Position numbers and translations under genes: made by a program. Below the pieces are notes generated by a model. The model was not told the origin of the DNA. It made no database searches and saw only the letters and a program-made list of their open reading frames with translations. 64,000 nt of DNA from Acridotheres tristis (lineage: Eukaryota > Chordata > Aves > Passeriformes > Sturnidae): assembly GCA_037013685.1 (NCBI GenBank), contig CM072906.1, forward strand, positions 1,716,501 to 1,780,500, in the 5' to 3' direction. Shown one piece after another: positions 1-14,106 of the stretch. The number at the start of each line of letters is the position of its first letter. Position 1 is the first letter of the stretch.

Positions 1-617
1 ATCCATCCATCCATCCATCATCCATCATCCATCCATCATCCATCCATCCATCCATCCATCCATCCATCCATCCATCCATCCATCCATCATCCATCATCCA
101 TCCATCCATCCATCCATCATCCATCATCCATCCATCATCCATCATCCATCATCCATCATCCATCATCCATCATCCATCCATCATCCATCCATCATCCATC
201 CATCCATCATCCATCATCCATCCATCCACCATCCATCCATCATCCATCCATCATCCATCCATCATCCATCCATCATCCATCCATCCATCCATCCATCCAT
301 CCATCATCCATCCATCCACCATCCATCCATCATCCATCCATCCATCATCCATCCATCATCCATCCATCCATCCATCATCCATCCATCCATCCATCCATCA
401 TCCATCCATCCATCATCCATCCATCATCCATCCATCCATCCATCCATCCATCCACCATCCATCCATCATCCATCATCCATCATCCATCCATCATCCATCC
501 ATCCATCATCCATCATCCATCCATCCATCCATCCACCATCCATCCATCATCCATCCATCATCCATCCATCCATCCATCCATCATCCATCATCCATCCATC
601 CATCCATCCATCCATCC
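1..617. repeat. CCAT/CCATCAT microsatellite-type array (cut by window edge)
   Basis: About 617 bp of uninterrupted CCAT tetramers are mixed with CCATCAT heptamers and occasional CCACCAT variants. The array ends at CCATCCTCC and starts before position 1, so its full length is unknown. The same motif mix recurs 48.5 kb to the right at 49133-49634. It is open in several frames only because it contains no stop words. Confidence 0.97.
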
Positions 618-1277
618 TCCTGCAGCTAGCCCTTCCCCTCACCATGAGGCTTTCACAAGTCACACTCAGGGAGCCCCATCCTCTCCTGCATCCCCATCCC
701 TGGTGAGTGACCACCAGCCCAGAGAGCCCTCCAGGAGTAAAGCACCACTCAAGCAGTGACACAGCACCACAAATCAGGCAGAAACCCCTTCCACAGCTTT
801 CAGCACAAACAGAGATTTAATGAGTTTGGCATTCAGACCTTCTAAATCAAAGTGTAAAGTCTCAATTTTTGGTTTGTTTTATACAGGATGGAAGTGCCCT
901 GTGTGCCCCAGCTCCTTACACACCCCCAGTTCAGTCATGTCAAGGCTCTCCCTTCTTGGTGCCCCCGGGCAGGTACAACACCATCCTTCCCTTTCCCAGC
1001 CTGTGCAAAAGATTGCCAAGCTCCTTAGAGGAACATCTTGCTGTGGCAGAGGAGATTGCAGAGCACTCTCACAATAAAGCAGCCAGTGTTTGCAGTGCTG
1101 CAGAAATATAAACAGGCTGCACTAAACATCATCCAGCAAAAGGCATTTCAGTGCTCCTGCATGCAGGAAGAAGCAATGGTAAATGAGAAATGTCCTGACA
1201 GAAAGGGAGCTGCTGACACCAGAGATGGAGCACTGCTCTGCACAGTGAGCACCAGGGAAGGAACAGGAAAAGCTTGT

Positions 1278-1316
<39 letters not shown>

Positions 1317-4300
1317 CCCTCAGACACATGGAGCAAAGGTCCTGGGTGCAGGGAGCCAGGGCTTGGCTGTGCTCTCTGCCCAGAGATCCTCACCTGCCCA
1401 CAAGATGTGTTTCATGAAATGAGAGGATGTGTTTTCATAGTCACTTCCAAAGGCATTTCCCCCAACTCCACTATTATCTCCAAACACACAAGTGTAAATA
1501 ACAATGTCCATTATGTTGGTGCTTCATTCAACACACAAAGATAATTTCTTCTCCCTTCTCAAGAGGAGGCAGTGTGATGGAAGCTGAAGAGGCCATTAGA
1601 AGCCATGACTCCAACAATGGTGGGAATAATGTCACCCCATCAGGTGAGACCCAGAAAGGCAGATCATCACACAGCCCTGCCCTGCTCCTTGTTGTGTCCC
1701 AGCAGCACCACTCCTCACGTGAAGGATGGCACATGCTCATTTCCCTTTTATTGAGTCAAAAATAAGACAGTAATTGGATTGAAGGCTTTCAGGGGAGAGG
1801 GGAGGGGAAAAGGATCTTCTTAGACTCCCTAATGCCAATCTTCATGACCTGTCTGATCTCTCAGTAAATGCCACATATAGGTTAATCCTCACAAATCCTC
1901 ACTACGGCCTTGTCAAATCAAAGTGTTCATCAGTTTGTTCGGGGGCTACCAGAAAAGAATAAACAAATGAACTCATGCTGCATGTCTCCCAGCTGTCACT
2001 TAGGAGTGCTTACAGACAAGGTCTCTTTAGTGGGCATCTGCAGCAAAAGGACTCCGACTGGAAAATGGGAGAAATGAACAGATTACCTGCTTAACTAGCA
2101 CACCTGTGAGCACCCTGCCTGTAACAGATACATGCACTTGCACATTCCACTCTGTGTGCCCTAAGCATTCTGTTTTCTCCTTGGTTTTCCCAATTTTAAA
2201 TACTATTTATTTGTAAAACACATACATGCACCCAGAGTAAAAAGTACCATAACCTAATGCTGAAGGAGTGAGTGACAAGGACGTGCCTTAGACGCCAAAC
2301 TGCTGCTCTGCCATCCATCCCAATTAAAATGCAGCAGTTCCCCACTGCCTCTCTGCTTGGCCACTGAGCCTCTTCTGGGGCACAGGGGGTCATTTACCCC
2401 CTTTAACCTCAGGGCCATCAGAGGAGCTCCTGCTGTCTGCTCCACCTCTGCTGCTGCCTGTGCTTGGCCTGATGCCACTCCTCTATTCCGTGCTGGCCTG
2501 CAGCCACCCACCAGATGGCAATGACTTTCAGATGGAGCAGGGCCATTTTGAACTAGTGACCCAAAAGGTGGAAGGTTTCATAGCCCGCTGCCTGCCCTCT
2601 GGCCCTAACATCTGTGAACTTGCCCTTTTCAGAATAAGGCTGCAGGCACTGAAAAATACACACACAGCAATATCAGGAGGTTTGGGTTTCTCCCACTTCT
2701 CACAACCTTTAAAACCCAGCACTATTATATCACACTCCAACTGCTCACCTAACCACAGCTTGCATTATGTCAACACCCAAAGAGTGAAGTTTTGAATGTC
2801 TGCTTGTCATCTTGTCTCTCAAGCACCTTTGCAATTTCTGTCATGCTTTCTCTTCATGAGCTGAGGAAAGTCTAGACAAAATCTATGATCTGTCCCTCAT
2901 GTCTTAGGAGACAGTTCCCTGTAAATCATAAACTGCTGCAGTCTACAGTTTGGGTTTGGTCTTTCTCTACCATAACCTTGTTTCATCTATGTATGATTCT
3001 ACTCAACTATTTTATTGTTTCTACAAGTTCTTCCTTGTTCAGATAGTGACTCCAATTTAATACATACTTTGAAGGTGAAAATGTGTGGGTACAAATGCAC
3101 TGCAAAGTACCTGAAAATCCCAAAAGCCTCTGTGCACATGTTTTTCCTCCTGTACATTATATCCCACTTTAATCCCATAAAAGCACATCCTCCTGTATGG
3201 CCTCCCTTCTACAGCATTCTCTGTGGCTTGGGTTTGGGTTTTTTCTCCTTATTTCTTCTACTGCAGAAGATGTCAGACTTCAAAGGTCTTTGCTTTCATG
3301 TACTTCATCCTCAGGACCATGATCACAGCAGTTGGTCCTGAGGCCAAGAAGCAAAAGAAGTTGTGATCTTTTCTGAACCATGGAGGAATTCTCGGGAATC
3401 AGATGAAGATCCATTCTTTCAAGGAGTTGAACAAAGGAAAACAACCTTTCTGGTCCTAGGAAACTGTTCATTGAATTTCTAAATTATGTAAGGCTTTAGC
3501 TCAAAAAGCATCTCAGCAGAGAGTGACAGGACTGCAGTGAGGGGCAAATCCCTGGATGTGCCAAGAGAATGGGAGCAAAAGGAAGGAGTGGTAGAAAAAA
3601 ACCCCAAAAACTCCAACAAACCACAAAAGCAAAGGCCAACAGATCTAACATATTTGTCATCATGCTTTCTGAGGCAGTAAAACAGGCATGTGGAGAAGGC
3701 TGCAGTTTCTGCACAACCATCCCATCTGCAGACTTTTCCAACTCCATCATTAATCACCAGCTCCCTCCTCCACAGTCCTCATAACAAACCCCAGCCACCA
3801 AATCCCAGTGCAAATCCTGCTCCTGGCCCTGCAGTGTGAAACAGACAGTTGACTTTGGGATTATTCTTTATGTTCAGAAACACGAATAAATCACACACCA
3901 TCAAGTTTATCATTTTTTCTCCTCAGAGAAATATGAAATATTACAGATCATCTTCACTACATCAGTTTCTTCACAGTCTATTAGCAAGCAAGGTCTATTT
4001 TTCATATAATTTACCAAGCCACTGGTCTAATTTCTCTTATTTCTTTTGGAGCAGGAAACATATACATATATAACATATATTCTTCTGTTACACATCACCC
4101 ATGACCAACCTTCCTGTCTTCCATCCCAGGGTTCCAGGAAGTTGTTGGAGCTGGCTAGCAGCTCAAGGTGGTCCAGATCTTGGGTTTCTTTATAGAGATT
4201 CTATGAAAAAAGCTGACTATCAAAAATAAAATCTATCATCAAGTAACTTCAGGATGGATGCTCAGAAAAACGTCTATTCCCCAAGCACTTACCAGCTCTG

Positions 4301-4710
4301 AAGGGCTGGCAGGTTTTGTGGTGTAAGAGGATTGTTTACAGTCGTGTTCTGAAATGAGCTTTGCCCTCACTATCTTATTTCACAGAGAAAGATTCCTCCC
4401 TGCAAAAAAAACCCACAAACCCCACAAGAAAACCCCACCAAAAAAGCCATGACCATGAAAAACCCCCACAGACACGGAAACAGGCTCAAACTCCCCAAAA
4501 ACTCCTCTCTCAGTTTCCAAAAATACCTCAGGCAGTTTCCTCAACCAACAGACTGAAGGTACAAAGGGCATGGGCCACGCTGGTCCCTCTGTCCCTGCAC
4601 ATCCAGGGAGGGGTGGGCTGCAGAAGAGAGCACATCCCACTGGAGCTGCACTGACAACACAGAGCCCAAGACCACCACTTTGCTATTTTCACCAAGACCA
4701 CGAGGTCAAC

Positions 4711-4714
<4 letters not shown>
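618..4714. other. Intronic sequence, no gene seen
   Basis: This is unique sequence of mixed composition within the AUTS2 intron downstream of the microexon. Apart from the CCCTGT hexamer run at 1275-1320 I see no repeat family, RNA gene or exon with paired splice sites. The open stretches are short and do not resemble known proteins. Confidence 0.6.
1275..1320. repeat. (CCCTGT)n hexanucleotide run
   Basis: About seven consecutive CCCTGT units lie in a locally GC-rich stretch and end in CCCTCCCT. On the opposite strand this is (ACAGGG)n, giving a GGG run every 6 nt. Confidence 0.92.

Positions 4715-4744
<30 letters not shown>
4715..4744. repeat. Poly(A) tract, 30 A
   Basis: This is an uninterrupted run of 30 A. 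The flanks (CGAGGTCAACTATT on the left, GGCAGTGGAAG on the right) show no retroposed gene body and no obvious target-site duplication, so it is a simple homopolymer rather than a retrocopy tail. Confidence 0.95.
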
Positions 4745-4748
<4 letters not shown>

Positions 4749-6385
4749 GTGGAAGTTAAGGTGAAGCTGGTACAGTCTTTCCTTACAACAAAGCCCTTGT
4801 ATGAAACGTTTTCTGCCAAAGATGGATGTGATTTCCCTTGCTCAGAACAGGGCAAAGAGAAACAGGTTAAATCACAGCCAAAACAAAAGGAGTCAAGAGA
4901 CATAAGCTTGCCTCATCTTTTCCCATTGCAGCTCTGTAAGGGGAAAAAAATTCACAAAAATTGCAGTATGTCAGCCTTCTCCCCTTTTTTCCTCCCTCCT
5001 AAAAGATTCAGTTTCCCTGGAGAAGCAAAGAAAGAGGCTGAAAGGATTTCACATTGAACCACTGCAATAATAATTGCCACAATTTCTTCCCTACCAGCTG
5101 AAGAGTGAATGGCATGAGTCCAAATGTGGGCAAGGGGAAGGAGGTGACATTCACTTCTCCAGTCTCTGCCTGTAGCCTGCAAGAAAGGCTGGGCTGGAGA
5201 AACACTTTGGAAGATCTGCAGATGGAGGAAACTATCAAATGCCACGACTGCAGCAAGAAATGCCACTTGTGAAAGACAAATTCTTAACAGAATTGCCAGG
5301 CTTGGACACTGAAATGCCAAATATATATGCAAAATACAAAGCCCCAAAACTTCAGAATTTTCTTCTTCATAAAACAAAACTGAGGCCCAGCTCCAAGTAT
5401 ACAAAGAAAACCCTAATGATAAATTGGGAATGTGTTTTCTGCCTCACTTGCATGGGCCAGACAAATCAGCTCCTGGAGGGACTGGTGTGCTCGTGTTGGT
5501 GAAGCCTTGCACCAACTACAAAAGATGGAATTATTGCTTTTCTTCTTAGGGCTTCTACTGGTAATAAACTGCAAATCTCCATTCCTTTCCTGCTCCATTC
5601 AGGCTGATCTCCAAGGGCATTTTCACAGGTGGATTTGGTGGCCCTGACACTGAGCCCCTGTCCCCTGCTCCGAGCCCCACAGAGCATTGCCTGCTCCTGA
5701 CCCCCAGATGTGAGTGCTCTCACTGCATCTGGGACAGGGACCCTCCTGCTCCTCTGTGGGTTTAATCCACTCCAGCAGGATGTGCCAAGGCAGCAAAGCA
5801 CCACAGGAAAATAAAATACACCAGGGCAGTGCCCTGCATTACAGCATCACCGGTCCAGTGACTGCTCAGGGTCAGGTGGGGTTGTAGCAACCTGAGTTAT
5901 TTCTCAGGATTTTCTGTTCATAATTTCCAATTCCCCTGAACTGTTGACTCTCAAAATCACTTAGTAACACAAGTCTTTTGCTCCTTCTTTGCACAGGAAC
6001 AACCACACTATAACATAAAACATTTATTCCAGAGTCAAACATGTATTCAAAACATTAGCTCCAGCAAAAGAAACAATCAGACACAAGAGCTTTCAGTTCC
6101 ATTCCCAACAGAACACTTAGTAAGAAGAGAATGACTTTATCAACAAGCAGTAAAAACCTTAGTTTCCCATGTCTGAAAGATTTCATTAAATGCTTCCCTT
6201 GACTAGGTGCAGATCATTATATTTCTCATAGACCGTAAGCAATGTGAGCCTGTGTCTGCACCTCGAAGCCTGAGCTCTGACTGACAGCTCTAGAAATTAC
6301 AATAAATACTGCAGGAACAAAAGCAATGCTTTCCTAGGAGCCCACTGCCAAACTGAGTGCTTCCTTGCAGGGAAACAAACCAAAC

Positions 6386-6408
6386 AAAAAAAAAAAAAAA
6401 AAAAAAAA
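6386..6408. repeat. Poly(A) tract, 23 A
   Basis: A run of 23 A is flanked by CAAAC-rich sequence on the left and AACAACAAAACCC on the right. It is a simple A-rich low-complexity patch. Confidence 0.9.
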
Positions 6409-8099
6409 GAAACAACAAAACCCAAAAAAACCTTGGAATAGCTCCATTCAGTGCTGTTTCTCAGATAAGGACACTCATCAGGCAAAGCCAACACTTCCCG
6501 TTCCCACCCCAGCAGGACTCAGGCTCTGACCTCGGGACATTCTCCCTCTCCCCAGCCACAGCCTCTAAGGCTTCTCACCTTCCCAGCTCCTCCCAGGCCA
6601 CCAAGAATCCATCAAAGGGGGTCCCTGTCCAACCTTTTGGAGAGCTGAGCCTCCCCAGCCCACCCAGCCCTGTCACACCCTGCCAAGCCCCTCCTGGCCC
6701 TGGCCATGGGAAGCTGCCCAGAACATCTCCAAGGCTTCAGCTGCATTTTCCACACACGGACTCCCTGGCAGTGATGAAGGCCACAGTGATGGGGAAAAAG
6801 CTAATTTACAGCCTGAGAAGGATTAATCTTGCTACTGTAAAATGTCTTGGCTACAGCAAGGGTTAGTCAGTCATGGGACAGATACAAGCCAGAATTAAAC
6901 CAAGTCCATACAGGAAATTATGTTTTTCTTGCAAAGACAAAAGGGGGCAAATAACTGTTAAATGGCATTCTTTGCTACATTTTTTACTTAGTAATCAGTG
7001 ATACCCTGAGAGGTGGGAGGGTGGTAGTTTACTCTTCCTATTCCATTTCCTTCCCCACTCAGAGCTGCTCAGACAGTCCTGGTTCAGGCAAGGACACTGC
7101 ACCATCCTGGAATTCCACCAAGGACTTACACCACCCTGGGTAAGCAAGGCAAACCCACCTCCAGTGCAGTCCCAAGGAGAATTGTCTTAAAAGAAAAGAT
7201 TCAATCTTTTCCAGCCCAATTGTATTTCTCACTGGCAGATGAGTTAATCACTAATAATAGCTGGGACCACTTTGTGCCACACCTGCAACACGGCAGCTCC
7301 CTCCCAGACCCAAAAACTGCAGCAGTGGCCAGCACATCAGGGAACACCATCCTGGAACACCATCCTGGCTGCACAACTCAACCACAACCCACACCACTGC
7401 CACCAGGAAGGCCAGGCCACAGCTCCCAGCCATGCAGGGAACAGGAACACTTGCACTCAGCTTGCAGGAAAGGTTTGTAAAACAGCAAAAAACAACTTGC
7501 AAACGTCTGCTTAATTCACAATTTCTTTACAGCCCTTTGTAACCAGTGTGCTCCTTTAGAAAGGAATGTAGGTATTACAGGTACAAGGCAGTGCTGGCAG
7601 GGAAGGAGCAGCAGGACACCTACATGAGCAGGCTGGAGTTTCTCCATGGATTTTTCCAGCCCCCAGAATCAGATCACCAGAAGGAAATGCAGATGCAGCA
7701 GTACAGCTGCAGCACTTTCTGTTTTAGCTTCGGTTTTTTTCACTCCTTAAGGCATGTTTAAACACTATCTGTGAATAAACACCAGTAAAAGTTGTATGTG
7801 TGCATGAAGGAAAAGCTCTTTGCCTTTCTTTGGTGCCAGCCAACATCATCAAAACACTCCACAGACACCCACATCTTAGCAGAAAGGAAAGCAAATGGAA
7901 AATAGTTCCATACAAAAATACAGTCAGTGATCACTCAGAGGCTCTTAATGCTGCAGCTCTGATTGCCCTCACACGCCAGCAGAGACAAAGGAATGCAATT
8001 TGACTGTGCATTCCTAAGAGGAAATTATATTCCCCTCTCTCTGTCTTTCTTAGGCATTTTCAGTTTTTCAGAAAATGACATCAACAGTATAAATCACCT

Positions 8100-8250
8100 G
8101 GGCCTAATACAATGGACAAAGTCAGAGTAATCAATTCTTATTTATTAATCAGCCTCTATCATGATGTTCCATAATCATTATACCCCAGTTTGGACACAAT
8201 AATAAGGAAGCTAACAGAAGTAATGCAATTTGTGGTAAGATGTTGGCAGG
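8100..8250. promoter_or_regulatory. Candidate conserved non-coding element (motif-based guess)
   Basis: This AT-rich unique block contains ACAATGG (SOX-like), AGTAATCAATTC, TTATTAATCAG and CATAATCATTATAC within about 120 bp. Dense homeodomain/SOX-type cores without simple repetition are usual in developmental enhancers. That is an inference, and no conservation data are available here. Confidence 0.25.
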
Positions 8251-9479
8251 CAGTGGAAATAACATTGCTTGATAACAATAGAGTCAGGCAAACAGGTCTT
8301 GGTTGTAAGAAAAGCTATTAAAATGGACAAAAACACACCAAGGAAAGAAGGTGGTATCAGATGTACATATTTTCAAGTTGTTATTAAAAAAAAAAAAAAG
8401 GAAAAAAAAGAAGATAATAATGTTGGAGACCAATCTGCATCATCAGAAATGAAGGGCTTAGGGTTATATAAAATCACAGGCACAGTAACAGCATTTGAAC
8501 ATCCTCACAGAATCTAAATACAGAGTGAGGTTACAAGAGTCAGATGAAGGAAAAAATGAACACTTCTCTTGGAAGACAATTCTTTTAATTACAAAAAGTA
8601 GTCTGCCTGGGACAGTGCCAGGGAAAGCCTGCAAATCCCAGGTATTTGTGCACACCAAAGCCAAGAACCACCCCCTGAACTCGTGGATACTTCATTTGCC
8701 TCGCCTGTGTGAATGGAAGAGCTTAAAAAATGGAGCAGGGAGAAAACCACAAAGCAAGGAATGGTGCTTAGATCCTTGGGAGCAAAGTCTGCTGCAAAAG
8801 CCACATTGCTGGGGGTGCTTTTAGCTCTCAAAAACAACCTTGTTCCAATGATCAGAGGAATTTCTGGGTGAGAGGGATCACTGCACCACAGAAGGCACAG
8901 TTCAAAGGGACAGCAAGCCACACAGAATAATTCCGTGGCAATATGACCCCTCGAAATGCTCAGAGCAGTGGAGCCCTGCACCTTAAAAATCTCAACTACT
9001 AAAAAAGACAGGGTGGAAAAAAAAAAAGGAAAAGAAAGGAAAAAAACTTGTTTATAATAAAGACTACATTCTGTAGCAATTTCCTAGATTCCTGGGGTTA
9101 GAAATCTAGATTGCCAATGGATAAGTGAGCCTTAAAATCACATCCCTGCTGACAAAAATTCATTTCTTATAACCGTCTCCATTTACCGGAATGTTGAATC
9201 TTTCCCATGGGGAAGGAACAAATGAAAATGTTATTTCTCTGCTCATGAACTCATACCTTTCTGTCTGCTTTTCACTGTTGGCAATTTCATTCTCTTCCAA
9301 ATTTGACTAAAGCCCATGACCTGGGGGAAATAATGTCTATATAATAATCTTCTGAAACTCTAATTCTGAGTCATGTTTTTTTGGATGTTGCCTCACACTT
9401 TATGAAAATTGCACTGAGCTATGAAATGTAAATGATGTGATGTCTCTGCCTTAACATAATAATTTTGTCTGGTGACCAT

Positions 9480-9481
<2 letters not shown>

Positions 9482-9534
<53 letters not shown>
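9482..9534. repeat. (TAA)n trinucleotide microsatellite
   Basis: Seventeen or so uninterrupted TAA/AAT units end at AATAGAGTC. Length variation between individuals is likely. Confidence 0.97.
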
Positions 9535-10336
9535 GAGTCTCCTTTGAAAGCAACGAAACTAAAATAAAATTAGTAAAAAAAAAAATCCACGCCTAATGGT
9601 TAAAAAGATGTTGTGGCACCCCATCCTATAGGTTTATTTTCAGTGCTCCATGAAAAGAACTAGTCACAACTGGTAGCAAATTAATGGTGTGAAAGAGGCA
9701 AGCAGAAACGCCCTGACACTGTGGCTGAGCAGCTTAATGGCCCTAAAGCTGCCCTGGCTGTGCTTGGGGGGACCCTGTAAATCCTGGCACTGCTCCTGGG
9801 GCCCTGGCCAGGCTGAGCCCCACATCTGCATGTGGGGAGAGAGAACAAACACCTCCATAAAGCATCATTATTGGCTGGGGCCTCTCGAGCAGCTTGCTGA
9901 GCAAACTCAGCAGTGGGGATGTTTGCAGTTGATCAACTCTTCCCCCAAAAGCAGAAATAACTTCAGTGTCTGTTTATTGGCTCCACAGCCACACACTGGC
10001 TGCATCCCTGCCCAGCTCTGTAAATCTACCCCAAAAAAGCTGTACATTACCAGATGTTTATTTTATTTTATTATCCACACTGACCCATAAAATCTACAAT
10101 ACAGTAGATCAAATGCTAGAAATCATTAAAAACTTGCTCTGAACAAAATTGGTGCTGCCATATGTTTTGGGCCTTCCTCCACGTGAAGTTCTACTTAGCT
10201 CCACAGGTATAAATCTAGAACAGCTCCATTTTGAGCAGCAGCTATTTCACATCTGCAGAGGTGCAGCCTTACTTATATTGGTATTTGGTGCCTCATGTTT
10301 CTGGGATGAATAACATATTTATTTATTCATTCCTTT

Positions 10337-10377
<41 letters not shown>
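10337..10377. repeat. (AT)n dinucleotide microsatellite
   Basis: An (AT)18-type run is flanked by ATAC on the left and ACACACATAC on the right. The AC-type flank suggests a compound AT/AC microsatellite. Confidence 0.95.
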
Positions 10378-10386
<9 letters not shown>

Positions 10387-13300
10387 AGATATTATACATC
10401 CAACTGAGGAATGCAAAACAAATGACAAGTGTTTTATTGGTTGGAAAAGAAAAGCCTGGCTATGAGACAACCTGAGAAATTTTTACCTGATTTACCTGAG
10501 TATCAGATTTGCAGTGAACCAAAGCCTATAGCAATGCATGTTTGCTGGCAGGCAAATACCCTGTAAGATTTTTACAGTGCATCCTAAATCTGCAAATTGG
10601 AAGCCATAAAGTGCATCTGGAATCATGAAGAACAGGGGGAAGTGAGAGCCCAGACCTTCGACAGCAAACAACATATTCCAGTGTCACGTGAGAATCTGTT
10701 TTGTCACTGACAGCACCTGGAAAAGGGATCTCTCAGAGGCACATCCTGGACAGGCTGAGCTCAGAGCAGCACAGCCTGGGTCCCCACTGCCCCATCTTTC
10801 TGCAGCTGCTCTGCAGTGAAATCAAGGCCTCCATCACTTGTGCTCAGCAGGCTCAGGTTCTGGGCTCAGGGGTGGGTGTGTGTGCCTGTGCAGGTACCCA
10901 GGAGGGAAACCTGGGTATCCCTGGGGACACAAAGAGCTGGAGGAAGATGATTTGGTGAGGGAGGACCCTCATCCATGGTCTGCTGCACACTAGCACTGGG
11001 TTCAAGAGTGGGTCTGGAGCTAAAATCCCAGGGCAGTGCACTCCTGCAGAGCTCCCCAGGGAAATGGGTCCTGCCAGCCAAACCCTGCAGCAGCGAATCC
11101 CCAAAACCTGGGACACGGCTCTGAGCACTCTGCCCGGGGCAAGGACTGCACAGGCTCTGGCCAGGTGGGTGCAGCCTCTTGGGAGCCTCATGCTGAGCCC
11201 CTGAAGGGACACAAACACCCCCTGACTGAGGCACACCTGGGCACAGCCCAGCTCAGCCCAAGGAGCTGCAGGAATGCAGGAGTCACTAAGGCCTTGGGCA
11301 GCTTTCCATCAGGCCTAGCACAAGAAACAGCCCCAGTTTTAAATGCATTATCTCTGCCATTTGCCTCCCCCACACAAGAACTTCAATTTGGATATTCCTC
11401 CTAAAACATCTTTAGATCCTTGGACAAAACCATCTCAGAATTGCACACTCCTAAGTTGTTGTTGTTGTTAATGGTGGTGCTGTAATGTATTTAAAAAAAA
11501 TAAAACTTTACAACTTCCTTACATGACAGTGGTAAAAGGTTCATTTTAAATAATCAAGAAAGAAATCATTTCCATTAGATAAAGCAGTCAATAGCATCAG
11601 GAATGTGGCTGCAATTACTTGTTGCACTTTACAATGAAATCCTTGTAGTATAATAACCACAAGATGATGAAACACATTTTGTCTCCATTTCACATGACTG
11701 ACCCCAATTTTGCCAAGGACATCTGAACACATTTAACATACTGAAATCTTCCATTAGGATAATGAAAATACACATTATTGAATTCGGTATTTGCTTTATA
11801 GTGCTACAAATAGCAAATTCAATCTTTCTTACTTTTGGTAGCGACTACACCTGCATAATTGTTCACATTTCTCAGAGGCTGAAATAAGCTACAAAATGAA
11901 GAAAGAGAAAGATGTTGACCCCACGATCCATTATGCAGCACTTAGGTGATTTTATTTGCTGTATGTGTTTAGTAAAAGGATTGTGTATAACTTAGCAACC
12001 TACAAAAGATATCCAAGCACCCTGCACAGGCTGCACTAAACCAGCTCAACTCTGATGAGCAGCTCACAAGAGGTGCTGAGTGCTGCTCCCTGGGAAGGCA
12101 GAAACTGCCAGTGCTCACAGCCATGGGGAAAAATTCAGCTTTGCTTCAACCTACAAATATCTTGCTTTAAAAGTACTGTGTCATGGCCAAGCCCAGCATG
12201 GAAACACATGGTCAGCCTTTTGCTATCCTTTTTCAAGATGGGAAATTTCAGCACAGAAAACTCCTATCAAAGTCAGCTACAGCTTTTATCTGTTCAGTGC
12301 AGATGACACCTACCTTCTCTTTGCTCCCAGGTCTATCTCTGCTTGCACACAACAACTTGCTCTAGATCAAGATATTTTCATCTCTTTTTTTATCCACAGA
12401 TCACAAATCACCGAAATTGAAGCCCCACAACTGAGATGCCCAAGGCAACACCGAGAATTGATTTATATCAGACAAAAAGAAAAATCCAGTCCTTTAGGCT
12501 TCTGGTTAAATACAGTAAAGATTTAGACTTTGGATTTAGACTACCAGATGTAATAAATACTCCTGCCTCTTCTTTAAGCCAGTGGCTCATTATTTTCTTT
12601 TCATTAGCTTTAAACTTCACTGCAATGCCATGATTGTGAGCCATACTTGCAAGGTCCCTAATGTTTCATTTGGCTTCTCTTTCAGTGGTTGGCACTCAGA
12701 GCCCAGCAGGAACCGAGGAAAACAGCCAGACATCACCCCAGTCCTGTCCAGGAGCAATGCTCCAGGTGTAGTCACTTCTTATTCAAAAATAAGGAGCTGG
12801 TCATGGATCACAGCTTTCATCTGCTGAGCTCTGTTCAGTGCAATCTGCTGGGACATTTACAGGTAACATATTCCACAGTCATTGCTCAAAACAATGCAGT
12901 AAGTCTGGATGGCAGTGAAATTTGGATCATTAACATCAGCTCCCCTCAACCAAAGAGTTTCTCAGTCCCCACACCTCCCCACCAAAATTTAAGAACATCA
13001 AACAATGGGTCTCATTGCTCTGTGAATATGAGGGATTTAATCTCAGACAATTTTGAAGTCTGCTGCACACACAGAGAGCTCCAGTGTTGAAAATGACAAC
13101 ACAACTCAACAGAGAAGACATTCCCCACTCTGACTGCAATCCCAGCACCTTTCTGCTGTACTTGGCTGAAAGACAGGTATGTCTTTATGTAAGTGACAAT
13201 TAAATTCACAGGCTAAAGAGGAAGTCTGAGTCTCCAAAATTCCAGAAGCACATTCAGCAAATTGTTACCCCAGGAAGGAGAGATGTTAAAGGATGCTGCA

Positions 13301-14100
13301 GCCTCAAGACTTTGGTGCCTCCACTCCAGCCCAACTTCCCCCAGGCAGCTGAGGGGTCATTCTGAGCAAGCACCAACAGTGCAGAGGCCCTACAAGGCAC
13401 TGGGGTCAGTGGGGACCAGTAAGGCCACAGGACCATCAGTGTGCTCAGAAATGGTGCCACAAGCCACGTCCTTCCTGTGACAGCTGCAGGCACAGCTTGC
13501 AGCAACACTGAGAATTCAGTGTACTCCTGTGGCTGCTCTTCTTCACAGTCACTCTTCCTGCACAGAGCAATCGAAAAGATGGAGAGGACAACAATATCCT
13601 GGGCATGACTTGCAGCCTCCCCCAGAGATCACAGCCTTGTCTGCTGTTCATCTGCCCTGCAGGACTCTGGCCTTGTGCAGCCACATGGCTCTGCACCAGC
13701 ATCAGGGAGGCACTGGAAAATACAAGTTTCCTCTCAGAATGTTTTACAGTTATCACAGACAAATGTGCAACTGCAAACATCTAAGCACAAAGCATTGGAG
13801 ACCCTGGAAAGCAAACTGCCTTCCTTTGGGCTTCTGCATGTTCTGAATGCCATGATCTGATCTCTAACTGTTACTGCTCTAACAGTCTGGAAGATCTATT
13901 AAAACTTGCAGACTCTGGTTTTCTGCCTTCTATCAGAATGCCAAATTTACCTCCATCTACTTCATCTGAAGGAAGCTGAGTTACAACACTGATGCATTTG
14001 GAGAAGATGCTCTCAAGGCAAAAACCTGTTCCATAAAACACAGAATCTGAGCTGTGACTGAAATGCTGGCTGAATTTCCAAAACCATTTAAGCTAAATGG
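10378..14100. other. Intronic sequence, no gene seen
   Basis: This is a GC-richer patch (about 10700-11350) followed by AT-rich unique sequence. No exon with matching splice sites, RNA gene or known repeat family is recognised. The AT-rich part at 11740-11960 is listed as a weak regulatory candidate. Confidence 0.55.
11740..11960. promoter_or_regulatory. Candidate conserved non-coding element (motif-based guess)
   Basis: This AT-rich unique sequence includes GGATAATGAAAATACACATT, TTGAATTCGG, CTTTATAGTGC and TGCATAATTGTT, with two retained CpGs in an otherwise CpG-poor context. It is similar in texture to developmental enhancers. Nothing here proves function. Confidence 0.22.
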
Positions 14101-14106
14101 AATGGT

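Larger units (their letters stand above)
4745..9481. other. Intronic sequence with scattered A-rich runs, no gene seen
   Basis: This stretch is unique sequence. It includes a 23-A run at 6386-6408, an A14 run at 8386-8399 followed by A-rich sequence, and one candidate regulatory block near 8100-8250 listed separately. I find no exon, RNA gene or recognisable transposon. Confidence 0.6.

Noticed and set aside
1..617. Possible CRISPR-like repeat array
   Set aside because: Units are 4 and 7 bp with no spacers. This is a vertebrate microsatellite.
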